A DNA stretch of 64,000 nt from Tuctoria greenei (GCA_036927565.1 JAYESD010000002.1:143289167-143353166); one strand, 5' to 3'. Counted from the first letter of the stretch, positions 11,717 through 23,629 are shown. The notes: generated by a model not told the origin, from the sequence alone. Numbers and translations: made by a program.

Positions 11717-12863
11717 ACACCCTCTTTCTAGTGGCGACTTTTGTCCACTTCTATGAGATGTGGGTGGGTGTGCCTCCCTGCATCGAGCTGTTCCAGACCT
11801 TCTTAACGGTCCACACCACCAGCAAGGGGACGGAGCTCATCGACTTCTACTACTTCGTGAAGCAGAAGAATTGCCCCTTCAAATACTTTAAGACCTTCCC
11901 CTTCGGCAAGTGGGACGATTGTAAGAAGTATTAGGTGATCATCACTGTGGAGAAGCATGAGAGGCTGGAGCTGCCCAAGGGCCTTCCCAATGTCGACACC
12001 AACGCCTGGAACGTAGTTCTGGAGCTGTTGGATGCGTACAAGCCCATCGTGGAAAGAATAAAAGAATGCATAGATGGAGGAGTGACACCCTAAATGGTCT
12101 TCAAAAATTTCTTGGTGAACAGGTGGGCTCCGTAGAATACTAGGGAGTGGCCCGCATGGGCATTCAATAGTGAGATGGATCATAACCGAATTGAAGTCGG
12201 TTTGAGCACCAACTTGGATGATCAAGCTTTGAAGATTTATCTCAAGAAATTTCAAAATGGAGGTATCTCACGTGATGCCCTGACTCCACCGGATGCTTTC
12301 CTGCCTCTAAACATTGTTCTGGAGATTAGTAGGGAGATCCGGAGGAGAATGCCAGCATTGGATGACTTGGGCGTGGTCAAGAGTTGCCATATCTTCGAGG
12401 TTGCGATCCCCGGAGCTTCAGAGAGGGTTGCTACCCCTGCCGCGAGCCAGAAAGTTGATGACGTTGGCAAGGGCAAGGGCAAGAGCAAAGGCAAGGAGAC
12501 GGCTGAATCCTCCAGCCGGAAAGGAAAGTTGAGGCACGCTGATGAAAGCCATGTCAGGTTAGCTTCAATTAAAAATGCCCCTTCTCCCCAGCTAGGTAGA
12601 TCTTTGGCAGCCACGCCTCCTCCGGTGCAGGCATCCTCAAGGGGTGCTAGCTCTAGTAGATGAGCCCCGGTCCCAGCGCCGGGCACGGGCTCCAGGTCCG
12701 AAGGTCCTTTCCAACCGAGGGAGGTCCCGGCTAAAGCGACGTCGAAGACGACGACAAGTTCCGGGCAGCAATCTAGAGCTCCGGCCACACTGATGATGGT
12801 GGGCTCTGGCTCCGATCGCCCGGTGAAGAAGTTCTGCGCCAGTTGGAGCGGTAACCTCCCATG

Positions 12864-12937
12864 GTAAACGTTATGTCCGCACCTTGAGTTACTGGTTTTT
12901 TTGTCATTTATTGAATCTTTCGATTCTTTGTTTACAG
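12864..12937 (+). other. Predicted intron (74 bp) in the Gypsy-B antisense gene
   Basis: It begins gtaaac after 'ctcccatg', has a T-rich tract, and ends tttacag. The exon before it encodes CASWSGNLP and the exon after it is Lys/Ser-rich. Gypsy-F has a GT...AG interval of 76 bp at the same place (57279-57354) after a matching CANWSGNVP, so the structure is shared. Splicing itself is inferred. Confidence 0.6.
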
Positions 12938-14747
12938 GGCAAAGAAGAAAAGCATGGAAGCTTCGACACCCTCCACAGAAATTGAGGCTGTGCGGGTGAA
13001 GTTCCGGCTCCGACCCATGCGCCTCCCCTAGTGGTGGTTGAGGTCATGACAGCTCCGGCACCAGCTGTCATGGATCTGGATCCTGAAGCGAATCCAAAAG
13101 CTCTCGTGGTAGCACCAGAGCACAGGGGGGACATTTGTGAAGATGTGTCAGCAGCAGCAACGCTGGCGACTGAAGCTTCGGCCCAAGATACGAAGATGGT
13201 GGAAGCTCCGGCATTTGAGCCGGAAGCAACCGAGGATCTGACGTATGTGTCAGAAGTTGTTGAAGAGCCGACGGGTGAAATTTTGTCGGTGGTGCCCGAA
13301 GCTCCGGCCTCCGTGCTAGAGATGGTTGAAGCTCCGGCCTCCGTGCCAGGAGATGGTTGATGTACCGGCGCCTGAGCCGGAAGTGCTAGGGGTTCCAGAC
13401 GTAACTCCAACGTATGCCCCGAAGGTGATTGCTCCGGAGGCGCCCATGTCGAAGCCAGAGCACCCAGAAGAGTCTGCGTCAGGCCCTCCACCTGTGGAGC
13501 CGATGGTGGAATTCCGATTGGGGAACCTTTGACATCAGCTCCAGAGGTTGAAGTTCCCTTGGCGGGGCCTTCCTTGGCGACAATGGAGTCTCAGGAGCTT
13601 CCTGAGGGCGGCCCTTGTGCCGCGGGATTACAGGGGACCACGCTTGTGGCGTGGGACCCGATTTTTGTTCTTGACGATCCCCTAGAGCCAGCAGAGATGA
13701 CCCCGGCAGGTCCGGAGCCTATTCCCTTGGCATTGTCTATTGACAATGCCTGCTCGAGCCTCCGTCAAGTCCAACTCGCCTTGGCCCACGATAGCAAGGT
13801 CCTCAAAGAAGAGCGCCACACCTTAAGGCGTTGGCGCAACAGGCTTCACTTCGAGACCAAGCTTGCGCAGACAAGGCTTGCAGACCAAAAGGAGTGGGTC
13901 GAGAAGGAGAAGGCATGGATGGAATATTGGGGCTAGTTGCTAGAGGAAAGGAAGGCCTCCATCAGGGCCCTCGGTGCTAAGTCTCGGGAGATTCTCGAGC
14001 ATGCCAGGAAAAGCAATGATGCTGCTGACGAACGTCAAGACAGCCTCAATACATTAAACAAGATTCTCCTGAAGTGTCGAGCGGACCTCGATGAGAGGGA
14101 AGAGAAACTCCTGGAGGTGCAGGAGGATCTCATGAAGGGGGAGGAGGAGCTCACCCAGAAACTGTCTCTGGGAGAGCAAAACATGGCTGACCGCAAAACA
14201 AAGCTTGATATGCAGTGCAAGGAAGATGAAGAGAAGTACTGGAAGGTGGGGCAGGAGCTCTCTAAAAGAGAAGCTGATGTTGCCACCAGAGAAGAGAAAG
14301 TAAGAGGCAAGGAGAAGGACATGGCTGAACGGCAGAACCGCATCCACCTCCGAGAGACGAAGCTCGCCGACCACGAAAAGAAAATAGCTGAAAGTATTCA
14401 GCAACATGCCAAAGAGGTCGAGCGCCTCGCTCGGAAATGTTCGGAGCTTGCGGTGGCCAGAAGGCCACTGGAGGAGCTGCGGAGCTCGAGGCAACTGAGT
14501 CCCATCAGGTGTGGGATTTTTTGGGGCATGTGGACAGAGCTTTGGTGCCGCTTGGCTGCAGCCCAGTACGTCCGGAGAACCCAACACCGGAGCTGGACCA
14601 GACACTGGTGGCACTTGGCTCTGCTGGCAGCAAACTCGATGTGATGGGTGATGTCATCGCCGACCAGCTAGAGATAGAGGGGAAATCTCTGGCCAAGAAC
14701 GTTGCCGAATATGTCCTGGCGTGTTACAAGAGCCGAGACCCCCAACT

Positions 14748-14752
14748 TTCTC
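14748..14752. other. TSD of Copia-A, left copy (ttctc)
   Basis: Repeated at 23308-23312. Joining the flanks restores the reading frame of the antisense gene, which independently supports these boundaries. Confidence 0.92.
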
Positions 14753-16271
14753 TGTAGGATCAAAGAGCACGTGAAAAGCTACCAGAGCGGGGAGGGGGGT
14801 GAATGGTGGATTAAAACTTTTTCGGCGGAAGCAATGAAAATCTCTCGACAGAAAAACGATCTGTTAAGGAAATCATGTGTGAGACTAATCTAAGCGTGTT
14901 TCACCATGAAAAAAGTGATATATATCATAGAGAATCAAGTCACGAAGACGACACAACAAGAATCACTCAAATCCGTTGAGAGAAACTCAAGTTACGATCG
15001 AAAGATCGAACAAAGGTCAATCTGCTCTACCGAGTAAAAAAACAGATCTGCAATACTGCAAAGAAACTCGTGTATATCAAAAACCACAAATCCAATGACC
15101 GTGAAATTTTGACAGATGATATATAATCAAGTTGTGAAAACAACTCAAAAAGAATCACGTCAATTGGATCTGTAAAACTTGAGTTATGATAAAACCACCA
15201 AAGAAAGGTAGTGTTATGTAGAAAACTCAAGGAGAAAAACTTGTCTGGAACAAGTCGGATGAACAAGGCACAAAAGTTCCTTTAAACTATGATCTTTATT
15301 CAATAGAACACAAAAGGAACAGCCCCAAAGTCATCTACACCGAGCTCTGGCCTCCCTTGCTTATATAACCAGCCCTTAAGCCAACCCAAACCTAACTAGG
15401 ACTCTAATCCTACTCAATTCACAAATCGAAACATTCCATAACTACTCAAAACTCTTCTATACGCAAACAGAAGCAATCTTAAGACTTCCAAACACCTTAG
15501 TAACATATCCCACATTCCTAAAACAACTCAAATTGGTGACCCACATGAAATCCTAACATAACCAACTCAAATCTTTCCATACTTGAGTCAAACCCGACTC
15601 AGTCGCAGCCTGAGTCCATAACCTAGTCAGTTGGACCTTTCTAACCAATTCTGTACGTCCACATCTCTTCATCACGCCTCGGAACCATGTATACACATCC
15701 ATGCACTCCTTGCATATTTGCAAACATCTTCCAACGACGTCCAAGATACCTTCATATGCATTGTTCTTGATCCAAACACATTGCGCAACCTCCCGATCAA
15801 GTCAACCACAATTCCTCCCGAACTGTTGAACCTCATCTTCTCCCTAAGACTAGTTAAATGGATCCAGTCACCAGTCGTGTCTTGAACTCAAGCAACACCT
15901 GCACATGAATAAACAACCAATACTTCCAAGCACAAGTCCTCGACTTGACTCTCGTTAGTTCTAAAACTACAACATCTTACGTGAGCACCTCACATAAGCA
16001 TGTTGCAAACCATAGCAAAATGATATCAACCATAACCACCAAAACACACCAAAAACTTAGTAAAAGAATACTAAACAAACTTTCCATAAGTGTAAAGCAA
16101 GTTTAAAACATTGCTAGATAAAAGCATAGCCACTGCGATCAAGCTTCGAACCTTGCCAAAACTAACCAAAACATGCCGAACCTATCGTTGAATCTTGATA
16201 AAAAGATGTTTTTGTAGTATTCAAAACTTTTATCGTCAAAGCCAATGTATTCAGCACACATAGGTCTCACA
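14753..16271 (-). repeat. Copia-A 3' LTR (1519 bp)
   Basis: Plus-strand ends tgtagg...tctcaca. The TATA box in element orientation (TTATATAA) lies at 15361-15368, with the transcribed side toward 14753. It lacks the ~290-bp U3 block of Copia-C. Confidence 0.92.
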
Positions 16272-17283
16272 ATCTCCCCCTTGATGAATGCATTGGCAAC
16301 ACCATTTAAAATCCCGAACATTTTGCTTATCCACATAAAAAGTTTTGAAAGCAATTTCTCTCCTTTTGAAAACCAAATGAGATAGAAACAATTTCTCTCA
16401 TTTATTCTCCCCCTTGCATACTTCTCCCCTGAGAAGAATCGTGCAATCGTTTCAAAAACACTTGTGAATATGTGCAAGGTGTGATCAATTTCTCCCCCTT
16501 TGACAATGTATTCAGCAAGGTACAAAAGAGAAATTTTAATTGTTATTAGCATATTATAACATATACATATAAAACAAATCTCATCCAAGTCATACTATCA
16601 AGTAGCTTACACTATCACATCAATGAAATACATAAAGTAGTGTAAGCCATGCTAGAGATCAAGTGTAATTTTTAATTTAGGCAGGTCATGATCTCACAAA
16701 CTGAACTATTTCAAGACCTGAAAGCATGACACTTGTTGTTGCATTTTATTATTTTTCAAAGCACAAATTTAGATCATATGATATTTGCAAGAGATTATAT
16801 GCGCATCTGCCTTATTCTAACCAACCAAGCCAAGCCTATGTCATTTGACAATCAGAAGCTTAAGGACATGGTTTTAGTCATACACAACTTCTTCCAAGTT
16901 CATATCTAAGTGCAATGATAAGCCATCTCAAAAGAAGAAGTGTGATGCATGCATATTCTGTTGATCTTTTCTCTTTTTTTTATTTGAACATAAAAACTCA
17001 ACATGTGAGTTGATTACTTGATTAATTCTTTATGATTAAAAGTACTTGTGAGCATGCAACAAGTTCAAAATAGCAAGAAAGTTCGAACATGACTAGATTT
17101 AGTGTAAGTAACTATTCCAATTGCTAGACATGGCAAAAACTACAAAATGTATAACACGAGTAATGTAGTAAGAACTTTCAGCATGTAAAAGGAATCACAA
17201 AGTCGTATATGTATGAAATACTATGCTCATATTATTTTAATTTCAGATTCATGCATAGACTTCTAAAGTTTCAAAACTCCCCC
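16272..17283 (-). other. Copia-A 3' spacer with a series of polypurine tracts
   Basis: About 1 kb without a gene between the pol stop and the 3' LTR. Minus-strand tracts of the type AAGGGGGAGA occur at 16272-16282, ~16402-16412, ~16491-16501 and, at the pol stop, ~17277-17285. A weaker copy lies near 16365. Only the LTR-adjacent tract is expected to prime plus-strand DNA. Confidence 0.7.
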
Positions 17284-18504
17284 TCAATGTAAGCCATGAG
17301 GATGCATAACCCCTATTTCACTACGAATGAAACAAAAACGAGTGAAATCCAAAAGTTTTGTAAAAATGTCAGCCAATTCTTGTTCGGTATCTACATGGTG
17401 AAGCACAATGTTTCCTTTTTCAACAGTATCATGGAGAAAGTGATACCTAATGTAAATGTTCTTAGTTCTAGATTGTTGCAAGGGGTTTTTAGCAATGCAA
17501 ATGGCACTAGTGTTATCACAAAACAGTGGAACACTATCTAGATCAACCCCATAGTCCTTAAGTGTTTGAACAATCCAAAGAATATGTGAGCAAGCACTAG
17601 CAGCAACTAAATATTCAGATTCAGCTGTGGATTGTGCAACTGAGTTTTGTTTTCTAGAGGACCAAGCAACAAGTGAATTACTAAGAAAATGACAAGCACC
17701 GGAAGTACTTTTCCTATCCATCCTACAACCCCCAAAATCAGCATCAAAAAAAGCTTTCAAAGTAACGATTGAGGGAGAAGGAAGAAAAATGCCAAATTCT
17801 TGAGTTCCATGTAAGTACCTGAGAATCCTTTTGAGGGCTTGACGATGTGAAGCACGTGTGACTCGTTCTTGCAAGCTTCCAATAATTTGTTGTGGAGTAT
17901 GACTTTTGAGAACCCGGAGGGGAGTGGACACTTCACAAGCTTCTTCTTCATGTTCATCACAAATCGATGAGCTTGTGACTTGAGGAGGATCTGGACCAGC
18001 AATGATGGTCGTCGGTGCTAGCTGTGAATCAAAATCAGGAGCCGGAACAATGTCATTAGCTGCTGAATTTTCGGGCAACAACACCACTTCTTCCTCATCT
18101 TCAATGAAAATGCTCTCCCCCTGCGGATATGGATCCGGACTAGCAATGTTTGAGCTAGTACCTGTGCTAGCTTCATCAAAAGACACCTCACAAGTCTCCC
18201 CAATTTTGTTAGTGTCAAGTAGAAGCACACGGTAGCCTCTAGTATGAGATGGATAACCAAGAAACATGCCATCAATGGATCTAGGTTCAAATTTATCAAG
18301 ATTATCATGTTTCTTAACAAAGCATTTGCAACCAAAGACCCGAAAGTGTGTAACACTAGGCCTATGTCCAAACCGGAGCTCATATGGTGTTTTTCCTAGC
18401 TTAGCGTGCAAGAAAACATGATTTGAGACATAACAAGCAGTTGCAATCGCATCAGCCCGAAATTTTCTAGGAGTTTGATATTCATCAAGCATAGTCCTAG
18501 CCAT
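17284..18504 (-). pseudogene. pol: Copia-A integrase C-terminus fused to RNase H, RT deleted
   Basis: A 406-codon open frame, the longest in the window. It starts within integrase (MARTMLDEYQTPRKFRADA, then FRVFGCKCFVKKHDNLDKF and GMFLGYPSHTRGYRV). It then passes through an acidic linker to LQERVTRASHRQALKRIL and RNase H (DADFGGCRMDRKSTS, QSTAESEYLVAAS, LFCDNTSAICIAKN, ADIFTKLLDFTRF). The junction RVTR|ASHRQ skips all RT motifs, so ~300 residues are missing without loss of frame. The C-terminal HPHGLH precedes the stop and a polypurine tract. RNase H residues look intact. The protein could not reverse transcribe, and the element would depend on RT from elsewhere. Confidence 0.88.
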
Positions 18505-19440
18505 TCCAACTAAGGTTCTGTTCTTTCTTTCTACAACACCGTTTTGTTGAGGTACATATGGTTAAGAAAATTGATGATCCATTCCATTTTCAGCACAAAA
18601 GTGATCAAAAGATTGAATTTTAAATTCGGTTCCATTATCACTTCTAATTGCTTTTAAAGATCCTGGATGATCAATTGATAATCTAAAAAATAAAGTTCTA
18701 AAGTGACTAAAAGCTTCATTCTTAGATGCCATAAAGTAAACCCAAGAGTATCTAGAATAATCATCAACAATCACAAGAACATACCATTTTCCTCCAAAGG
18801 ATTGAACACGTGAAGGTCCTACGGTGTCAAGGTGCAAAAGTTGACCCGGTTCAGTTGTCATGATCATTGTGAGAGGAGTATGTGAACCTGCAACCATCTT
18901 AGCATGTCTAAAAGAAGAGCACACAATTTCTTTGTCCCCTTTAAGCTTAGGCAGCCCACGTATGCGATCAAGAGCACTAACACACGTGAGAAGATCAAAG
19001 GCTACGCGACCAAGTCTACGATGCCAAAAATATAAATCTTTGGAATCATTAGCAACTAGACACCTATGCTTAGAGGAATACATATCAAAATCAGCTTTAA
19101 AAACTCTTCCAAACCGTGACATGTTAAAAATAAGCTCACTATTTTAATTTACAACTTTGCAGCAATTTTTAGTGAAAGTAATTTCCAGATTTTCATCTAA
19201 CAGTTGTGAAACAGAAAGCAAGTTGTATTTCAAATTTTTAACAAGTGCCACATCCTTCAAAGTGTAGTGATCATTTACTCTAACCGAACCTTTAGCGATT
19301 ATAGGAGTTGAACAATTATCGGCAAAAGTAACATTCTCTACACGTGACTCAAAAGAGAGGAGGAGCACCATTCTTTGTTACCGGTAATGTGGCATGAGCA
19401 ACCTGAATCCACAATTCAAATGTTCTCCTTCCTCAAGCGT
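18505..19440 (-). pseudogene. pol: Copia-A protease, pre-integrase zinc module and integrase core
   Basis: The protease motif VDSGCSCH is encoded at ~19395-19412, followed by a stop/frameshift and then NVTFADNCSTPIIAKGSVRV. The pre-integrase module reads LYFWHRRLGRVAFD (~19030) with later CSSFRHAKM, where one of the two Cys of the zinc site appears lost. Integrase core motifs are LLHLDTVGPSRVQSFGGK, IVDDYSRYSWVYFM and IRSDNGTEFK. A stop follows HQFS at 18562-18564, before the NGVVERKN-type Glu motif, whose tract is visible around 18525-18545. Confidence 0.83.
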
Positions 19441-19445
19441 GTAAC

Positions 19446-21729
19446 CTACATAGAAGCACAATACGTCGATGATTCAATACTGGGGTTAGTCAAAAGGCAT
19501 TTAGGAATCCAGTACTGAGTCACACGATGTCCAGCAGGAATAACACGTGAAAGCTGAGATAAAACGGCAGGTTTATGAGCCAAAGCTTGAGGATTTTTGT
19601 ACCCAACTACTGTCCTATGAGATGTTACATGTGTAGCATGAAAAACAGTAGGTTTGGAAGCAAACTTTGCATGTTTTTGACTCATTACAGCAGGTTGCAT
19701 GTTCCTATCATTCGGTTTAGCATGAGCAGCAAATTCTGCATGTAAGTTATGGGATCTAGCAATCATTCTTTCCTTTTTCTGTTTTTTAGCTAGTCTATAA
19801 CAAAAATCTATGACATGACCATCTCTACTACAGTAGGTATAATGAAATTTAACTTTGTGTTCATGTCTAGATGGGCAAGCAACATGTTTATTTGAAATTG
19901 AATGAGACAACACTCATGTAGATTTGAAACCCACTTCTTTTTGTTTAAGAACTATTTGAATCAAACCACTTCCTAATGACTTTACAATTTTAGGTGGATG
20001 TGCCTTAGCATGAGCATGAGATTCAAAACCTAAACCAGTTTTATCATTGCAAGACTTGGAAGAATTCAGCAGCAAGTTTAGGTTCTTATTTCCATTACAA
20101 AACCTATCTATTGTCCTATGAATGTCATCAAGTTTATTGGACAGATCAAGGCAATTTTCACATGAAGTTTTCCTTTAAATTTGCAGTTGGAACAATATTT
20201 AACTTCATGAGAACGTAAATCATTGTTCAATATAGAAATTCCATCCATAGCATCTTGTAGTTTCTTATAAAGATCATCACAAGTAGAACAATGCAAATCA
20301 ATTGTAGAACAGCTAGCATCTTTTAAGTTTTTATCATTAAGTGCAGCAAGCTCTCTATTATTTTCAATTTCTAAATCAAGTTTATCAAGTGTGGAGGTCT
20401 GCGCACTTTTTAATGAGGACAATTGTTCATATATTAAATCACATGAGGAACAAGAATCATCACTAGTAATCAAGGATTTCAAACGATTAACTTCAGATTC
20501 TAGTGACTCAATTTTAACAGCATTGTCCCTAATATTTTTTGTCCTTTTTCTTAACTATAACAGTGGCACGAGAAATAGCATCACACATTTCTTCGCAAGT
20601 AGGATATACCTCTTCATTGTCACTGTTGTGTTCAACCTCCTCCATACTTGATCTTGACTTGCCCGCCATGAAGCACGAGTTTGCCAAATCATCTTCATCT
20701 TTGTCACTTCCAATGTCCACATTGCTTGAGCCAAGTTCTTGAAGTGCGGAGATAAAACTTCTCACCAATTGACGTCCTGTAAGACCCTTATTTTTCTTCT
20801 TATCGTTTGCAAGGGAGTGCCTTGTTCTTGTTTGCTTTTCATCCTGGGAAGTAGGACCTGAAAGGATAGGGCAATCGGAACGAAAATGTCTTGTCTTACC
20901 ACATTCGAAACATCGTTGAGGTCCGGAGCTTCCTCTCCTTCTAGTTCTCACATTTTGCAATGCTTTTGAGAACCTAGTAGAGAGAAGTACTAGCTCCTCC
21001 TCTAGACACTCCTCAGTCTGTTTAAGGGTTAGAGAGGACAACAAAGCAAGTGTACCACAAGATGAAGATTGGCCGGAGCTAGGCATATGACATTGAGAAA
21101 CATATGCAACAAACTTGTTGGGGTTCTTACGTGAGATCATGTCAATTTCATGAGTTTTCAATTTAGAATATAAAACATCTAAAGTAAGTGTACTCATGAC
21201 AGTAGATTCACGAATAGATGTTATTTTTCATCTCCTAAATTGACATGTCTAATGCACTTAGTAATTGCCTAGCATTTTCAGCATCTGAAAAATTAACATT
21301 GACACTACGCAAGTTGCTGAGAATTTTGTTAAAATGAGCAAAGAGATCATCAATTGAATCACCGGGTTGCATCTCAAAACGCATGTATTCCTTTTTAAAC
21401 ATATCTTGTTTTACCTCCTTGATCGTGTTAGATCCTTCGTGGTAGTCACAAAGTGCTTTCCACACATCGTATGCAGATCGTAAGTGTGCAACACGGTCGT
21501 AGTCGCTTTGAGTTAATCCTTGTATGATCAAGTTCCGAGCCTTGTTGTTGTTGTCGACATCTCTCAGAATTGTAGCTTTAACTTGATCGTTTGACAACAC
21601 TTCGTAAGGCTTGTACACCTTCTCCCATATTGCAAAGCCTTGAGCCTGGATGAAGGCTTCCATACGTGCCTTCCAAACCTGAAAATCAATATTAGTAAAG
21701 ACACAAGGTTTTGCGGAATATTTCTCCAT
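19446..21729 (-). pseudogene. gag: Copia-A gag
   Basis: The start is MEKYSAKPCVFTNIDFQVWK, 45 bp inside the primer site and shared with Copia-C (52580). The UBN2-type gag domain covers ~165 codons (NLIIQGLTQSDYDRVAHL, GDSIDDLFAHFNKIL). After a stop at ~21235 come a CCHC knuckle (CFECGKTRHFRSDCP, ~20925), a coiled-coil-like middle (LEIENNRELAALNDKN) and a second finger-like motif CSRDGHVIDFCYRLAKK near 19810. The region ends in YWIPKCLLTNP. Stops and frameshifts separate four pieces (21729-21235, 21197-20529, 20482-20108, 19913-19446). Copia-C carries two copies of the second motif where Copia-A has one. Confidence 0.85.
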
Positions 21730-21771
21730 GATGATTAGTCAAAACATGTGAAAATCACAAACATTAGAGCA

Positions 21772-21788
21772 CCGTGGCTCTGATACCA
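21772..21788 (-). promoter_or_regulatory. Copia-A primer-binding site
   Basis: Minus strand TGGTATCAGAGCCACGG begins two bases inside the LTR. Its first 12 bases are the canonical plant copia site complementary to initiator-Met tRNA. Confidence 0.88.
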
Positions 21789-21790
21789 AT

Positions 21791-23307
21791 TGTAGGATCG
21801 AAGAGTACGTGAAAAGCTACCAGAGGAGGGATGAATGGTAGATTAAAACTTTTTCAGCAGAAGCAATGAAAACCCCTTAGCAGAAAAACTATCTGTTAAA
21901 GAAATCATGTGTGATACTAATCTAAACGTGTTTCACCGTGACAAAAGTGATATATATCAGAAAGAATCAAGTCACGACGACAAAACAACAAGAATCACTC
22001 AATTCTGTTGAGAGAAACTCAAGTTACGATCAAAAGATCGAACAAAGGTCAATCTGTTCTACCGAGTAAAAAACATATCTGCAATACTGCAAATAAACTC
22101 GTTTAGATCAAAAACCACAAATCCAATGACCATGAAATTTTTATATATTATAGATAATCAAGTTTTGAAGACAACCCAAAAATAATCATGTCAATTGGAT
22201 CTGTAAAACATGAGTTATGATAAAATAACCGAAGAAAGGTAGTGCTGTGCAGAAAACTCGACGAGAAAAACTGATCTGGAACAAGTCGGACAAACAAGGC
22301 ACAAAAGTTCCTTTAAACTATGATCTTTATTCAATAGAACACAAGAAGAACAGCCCCAAAGTGATCTACACCGAGCTCTGGCCTCCCTTGCTTATATAAC
22401 AAGCCCTTAGGCCAACCCAAATCTAACTAGGACTATAATCCTACTCAATTCACGAATCGAAACTTTCCATAACTACTCAAGACTCTTCTATACACAAATA
22501 GAAGGAATCTTAAGACTTCCAAACACCTTAGTAACATATACCACATTCCTAAAACAACTCAAATTTGTGACCCACATGAAATCCTAACATAACCAGCTCA
22601 AATATTTCCATATTTGAGTCAAACCCGACTCAGCCGCAACCTGAGTCCATAACCTAGTCAGTTGGACCTTTCTGACAAATTCTCTACGTCCACATCTCTT
22701 CATCACACCTCAGAGCCATGTAGCCACGTCCATGCACTCCTTGCATACGTGCAAACATCTTCCAATGACATCCACGATACCTTCATATGCATTGTTCTTG
22801 ATTCAAACATGTTGTGCAACCTCCCGATCAACTCAACCACAATTCCTCCCGAACTTAGTTGTTGAACCTCATATTCTCCCTAAGACTAGATCAATGGATC
22901 CCGTCACCAGCCATGTCTTGAACTCAAGCAACACCTGCACATGAATAAACAACTAATACTTCCGAGCACAAGTCCTCGACTTGACTCTCGTTAGTTCCAA
23001 AACTACAACATCTTACGTGAGCACCTCACATAAGCATGTTGCAAACCATAGCAAAATGATATCTGCCATAACCACCAAAACATACCAAAAACTTAGTAAA
23101 AGAATATTAAGAAAACTTTCCATAAGTGTAAAGCAAGTTTGAAACATTGCAAGATAAAAGCAGAACCACTGCGTTCAAGCTTCGAACCTTGCCAAAGCTA
23201 ACCGAAACATGCCGGACCTATTGTTGAATCTTGACAAAAATATGTTTTGGTGGTATTCAAAACTTTTATTGGCAAAGCTAATGTATTCAGCACACATAGG
23301 TCTCAAA
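21791..23307 (-). repeat. Copia-A 5' LTR (1517 bp)
   Basis: TATA box (TTATATAA) at 22392-22399. Its outer end reads tctcaaa instead of tctcaca, a point change at the terminal CA. TSD ttctc follows at 23308-23312. Confidence 0.92.
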
Positions 23308-23312
23308 TTCTC

Positions 23313-23416
23313 TAGATCCGGTCTTCGAAGGACCCATTGCCAAAGAGGAGGATGCCGCCAGGACTAGCGTCCAAGAAGCTGCTAAGAAGGTTGCATCGTT
23401 TTTCCGCAGGACTTAG
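23313..23416 (+). pseudogene. Gypsy-B antisense gene, C-terminal end
   Basis: Continues in frame from 14752 across the insertion site. About 34 codons include DPVFEGPIAKEEDAAR and VQEAAKKVASFF, with stop tag at 23414-23416. The amphipathic, Ala-rich end fits the helix-rich C-terminus seen upstream. Confidence 0.75.
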
Positions 23417-23629
23417 AACCTCCAGTAGCTAGGAACTTTTCCTTTTGCCTTTTGCTGTAATCCAATACTTTGGATGAATGAAATCCACTCTTTGCATGAA
23501 TGAATTCCATTTTATGTTTATCTTCAATGCATTGCCCTTTATCTTATTTGCCCCCTGGTAGATGTACATAATTTAATTGTGAACATGTACCATAAGGTTT
23601 GACAATGTTTTGATGACTTGAACGCTTTG
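23417..23629 (+). other. 3' flank of the antisense gene
   Basis: AT-rich stretch with 'ttgctgtaatccaatactttggatgaatgaa' features, plausibly a 3' untranslated region. No polyadenylation site can be proven. Confidence 0.4.

Larger units (their letters stand above)
11455..14752 (+). pseudogene. Gypsy-B antisense gene ('putative gypsy type transposon' protein, PF04195-like), main part
   Basis: The start ATG in MELGLPHSKVKTN is shared with Gypsy-F (55825). The N-terminal ~200 codons, with DIRFGKLPFKKE, PPLSSFLLMLLDFYGLQ, LVATFVHFYEMWVGVPP and FYYFVKQKN, match the PF04195 type of domain. Lys/Ser-rich and Pro/Ala/Glu-rich linkers follow, with an intron at 12864-12937. A long coiled coil lies at ~13800-14440 (EERKASIRALGAKSREI, EKVRGKEKDMAERQNRI). 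The conserved C-terminal segment contains SAGSKLDVMGDVIADQLE. Breaks are a TAG at 11933-11935 (Trp in Gypsy-F), a TGA at 12661-12663, and frameshifts near 12990, 13350 and 14450. Copia-A splits it. It is convergent with pol. Function is unknown: this is a recurring Tat-element passenger, and 'transposase' is only the family label. Confidence 0.82.
14753..23307 (-). mobile_element. Copia-A: SIRE-like Ty1/copia lacking the RT core
   Basis: 8555 bp, LTRs 14753-16271 and 21791-23307, TSD ttctc. Minus-strand gene order is gag, protease, integrase, RNase H, with the RT domain missing in frame. The primer site matches initiator-Met tRNA. Same family as Copia-C but with a shorter U3. By eye the LTRs differ by roughly a tenth of sites in the first 200 bp, so the insertion is old, yet younger than Gypsy-B and Copia-D. 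Confidence 0.93.

Noticed and set aside
12252..12788. 178-codon minus-strand frame opposite the antisense gene
   Set aside because: Shadow of the GC-rich plus-strand gene; composition mirrors it and no motif is seen.
16139..16588. 149-codon minus-strand frame in Copia-A
   Set aside because: Crosses the LTR boundary and polypurine tracts; the matching Copia-C frame is unrelated past a shift.
17296..17541. Plus-strand frame at the Copia-A pol end
   Set aside because: Antisense to well-marked RNase H on the minus strand.
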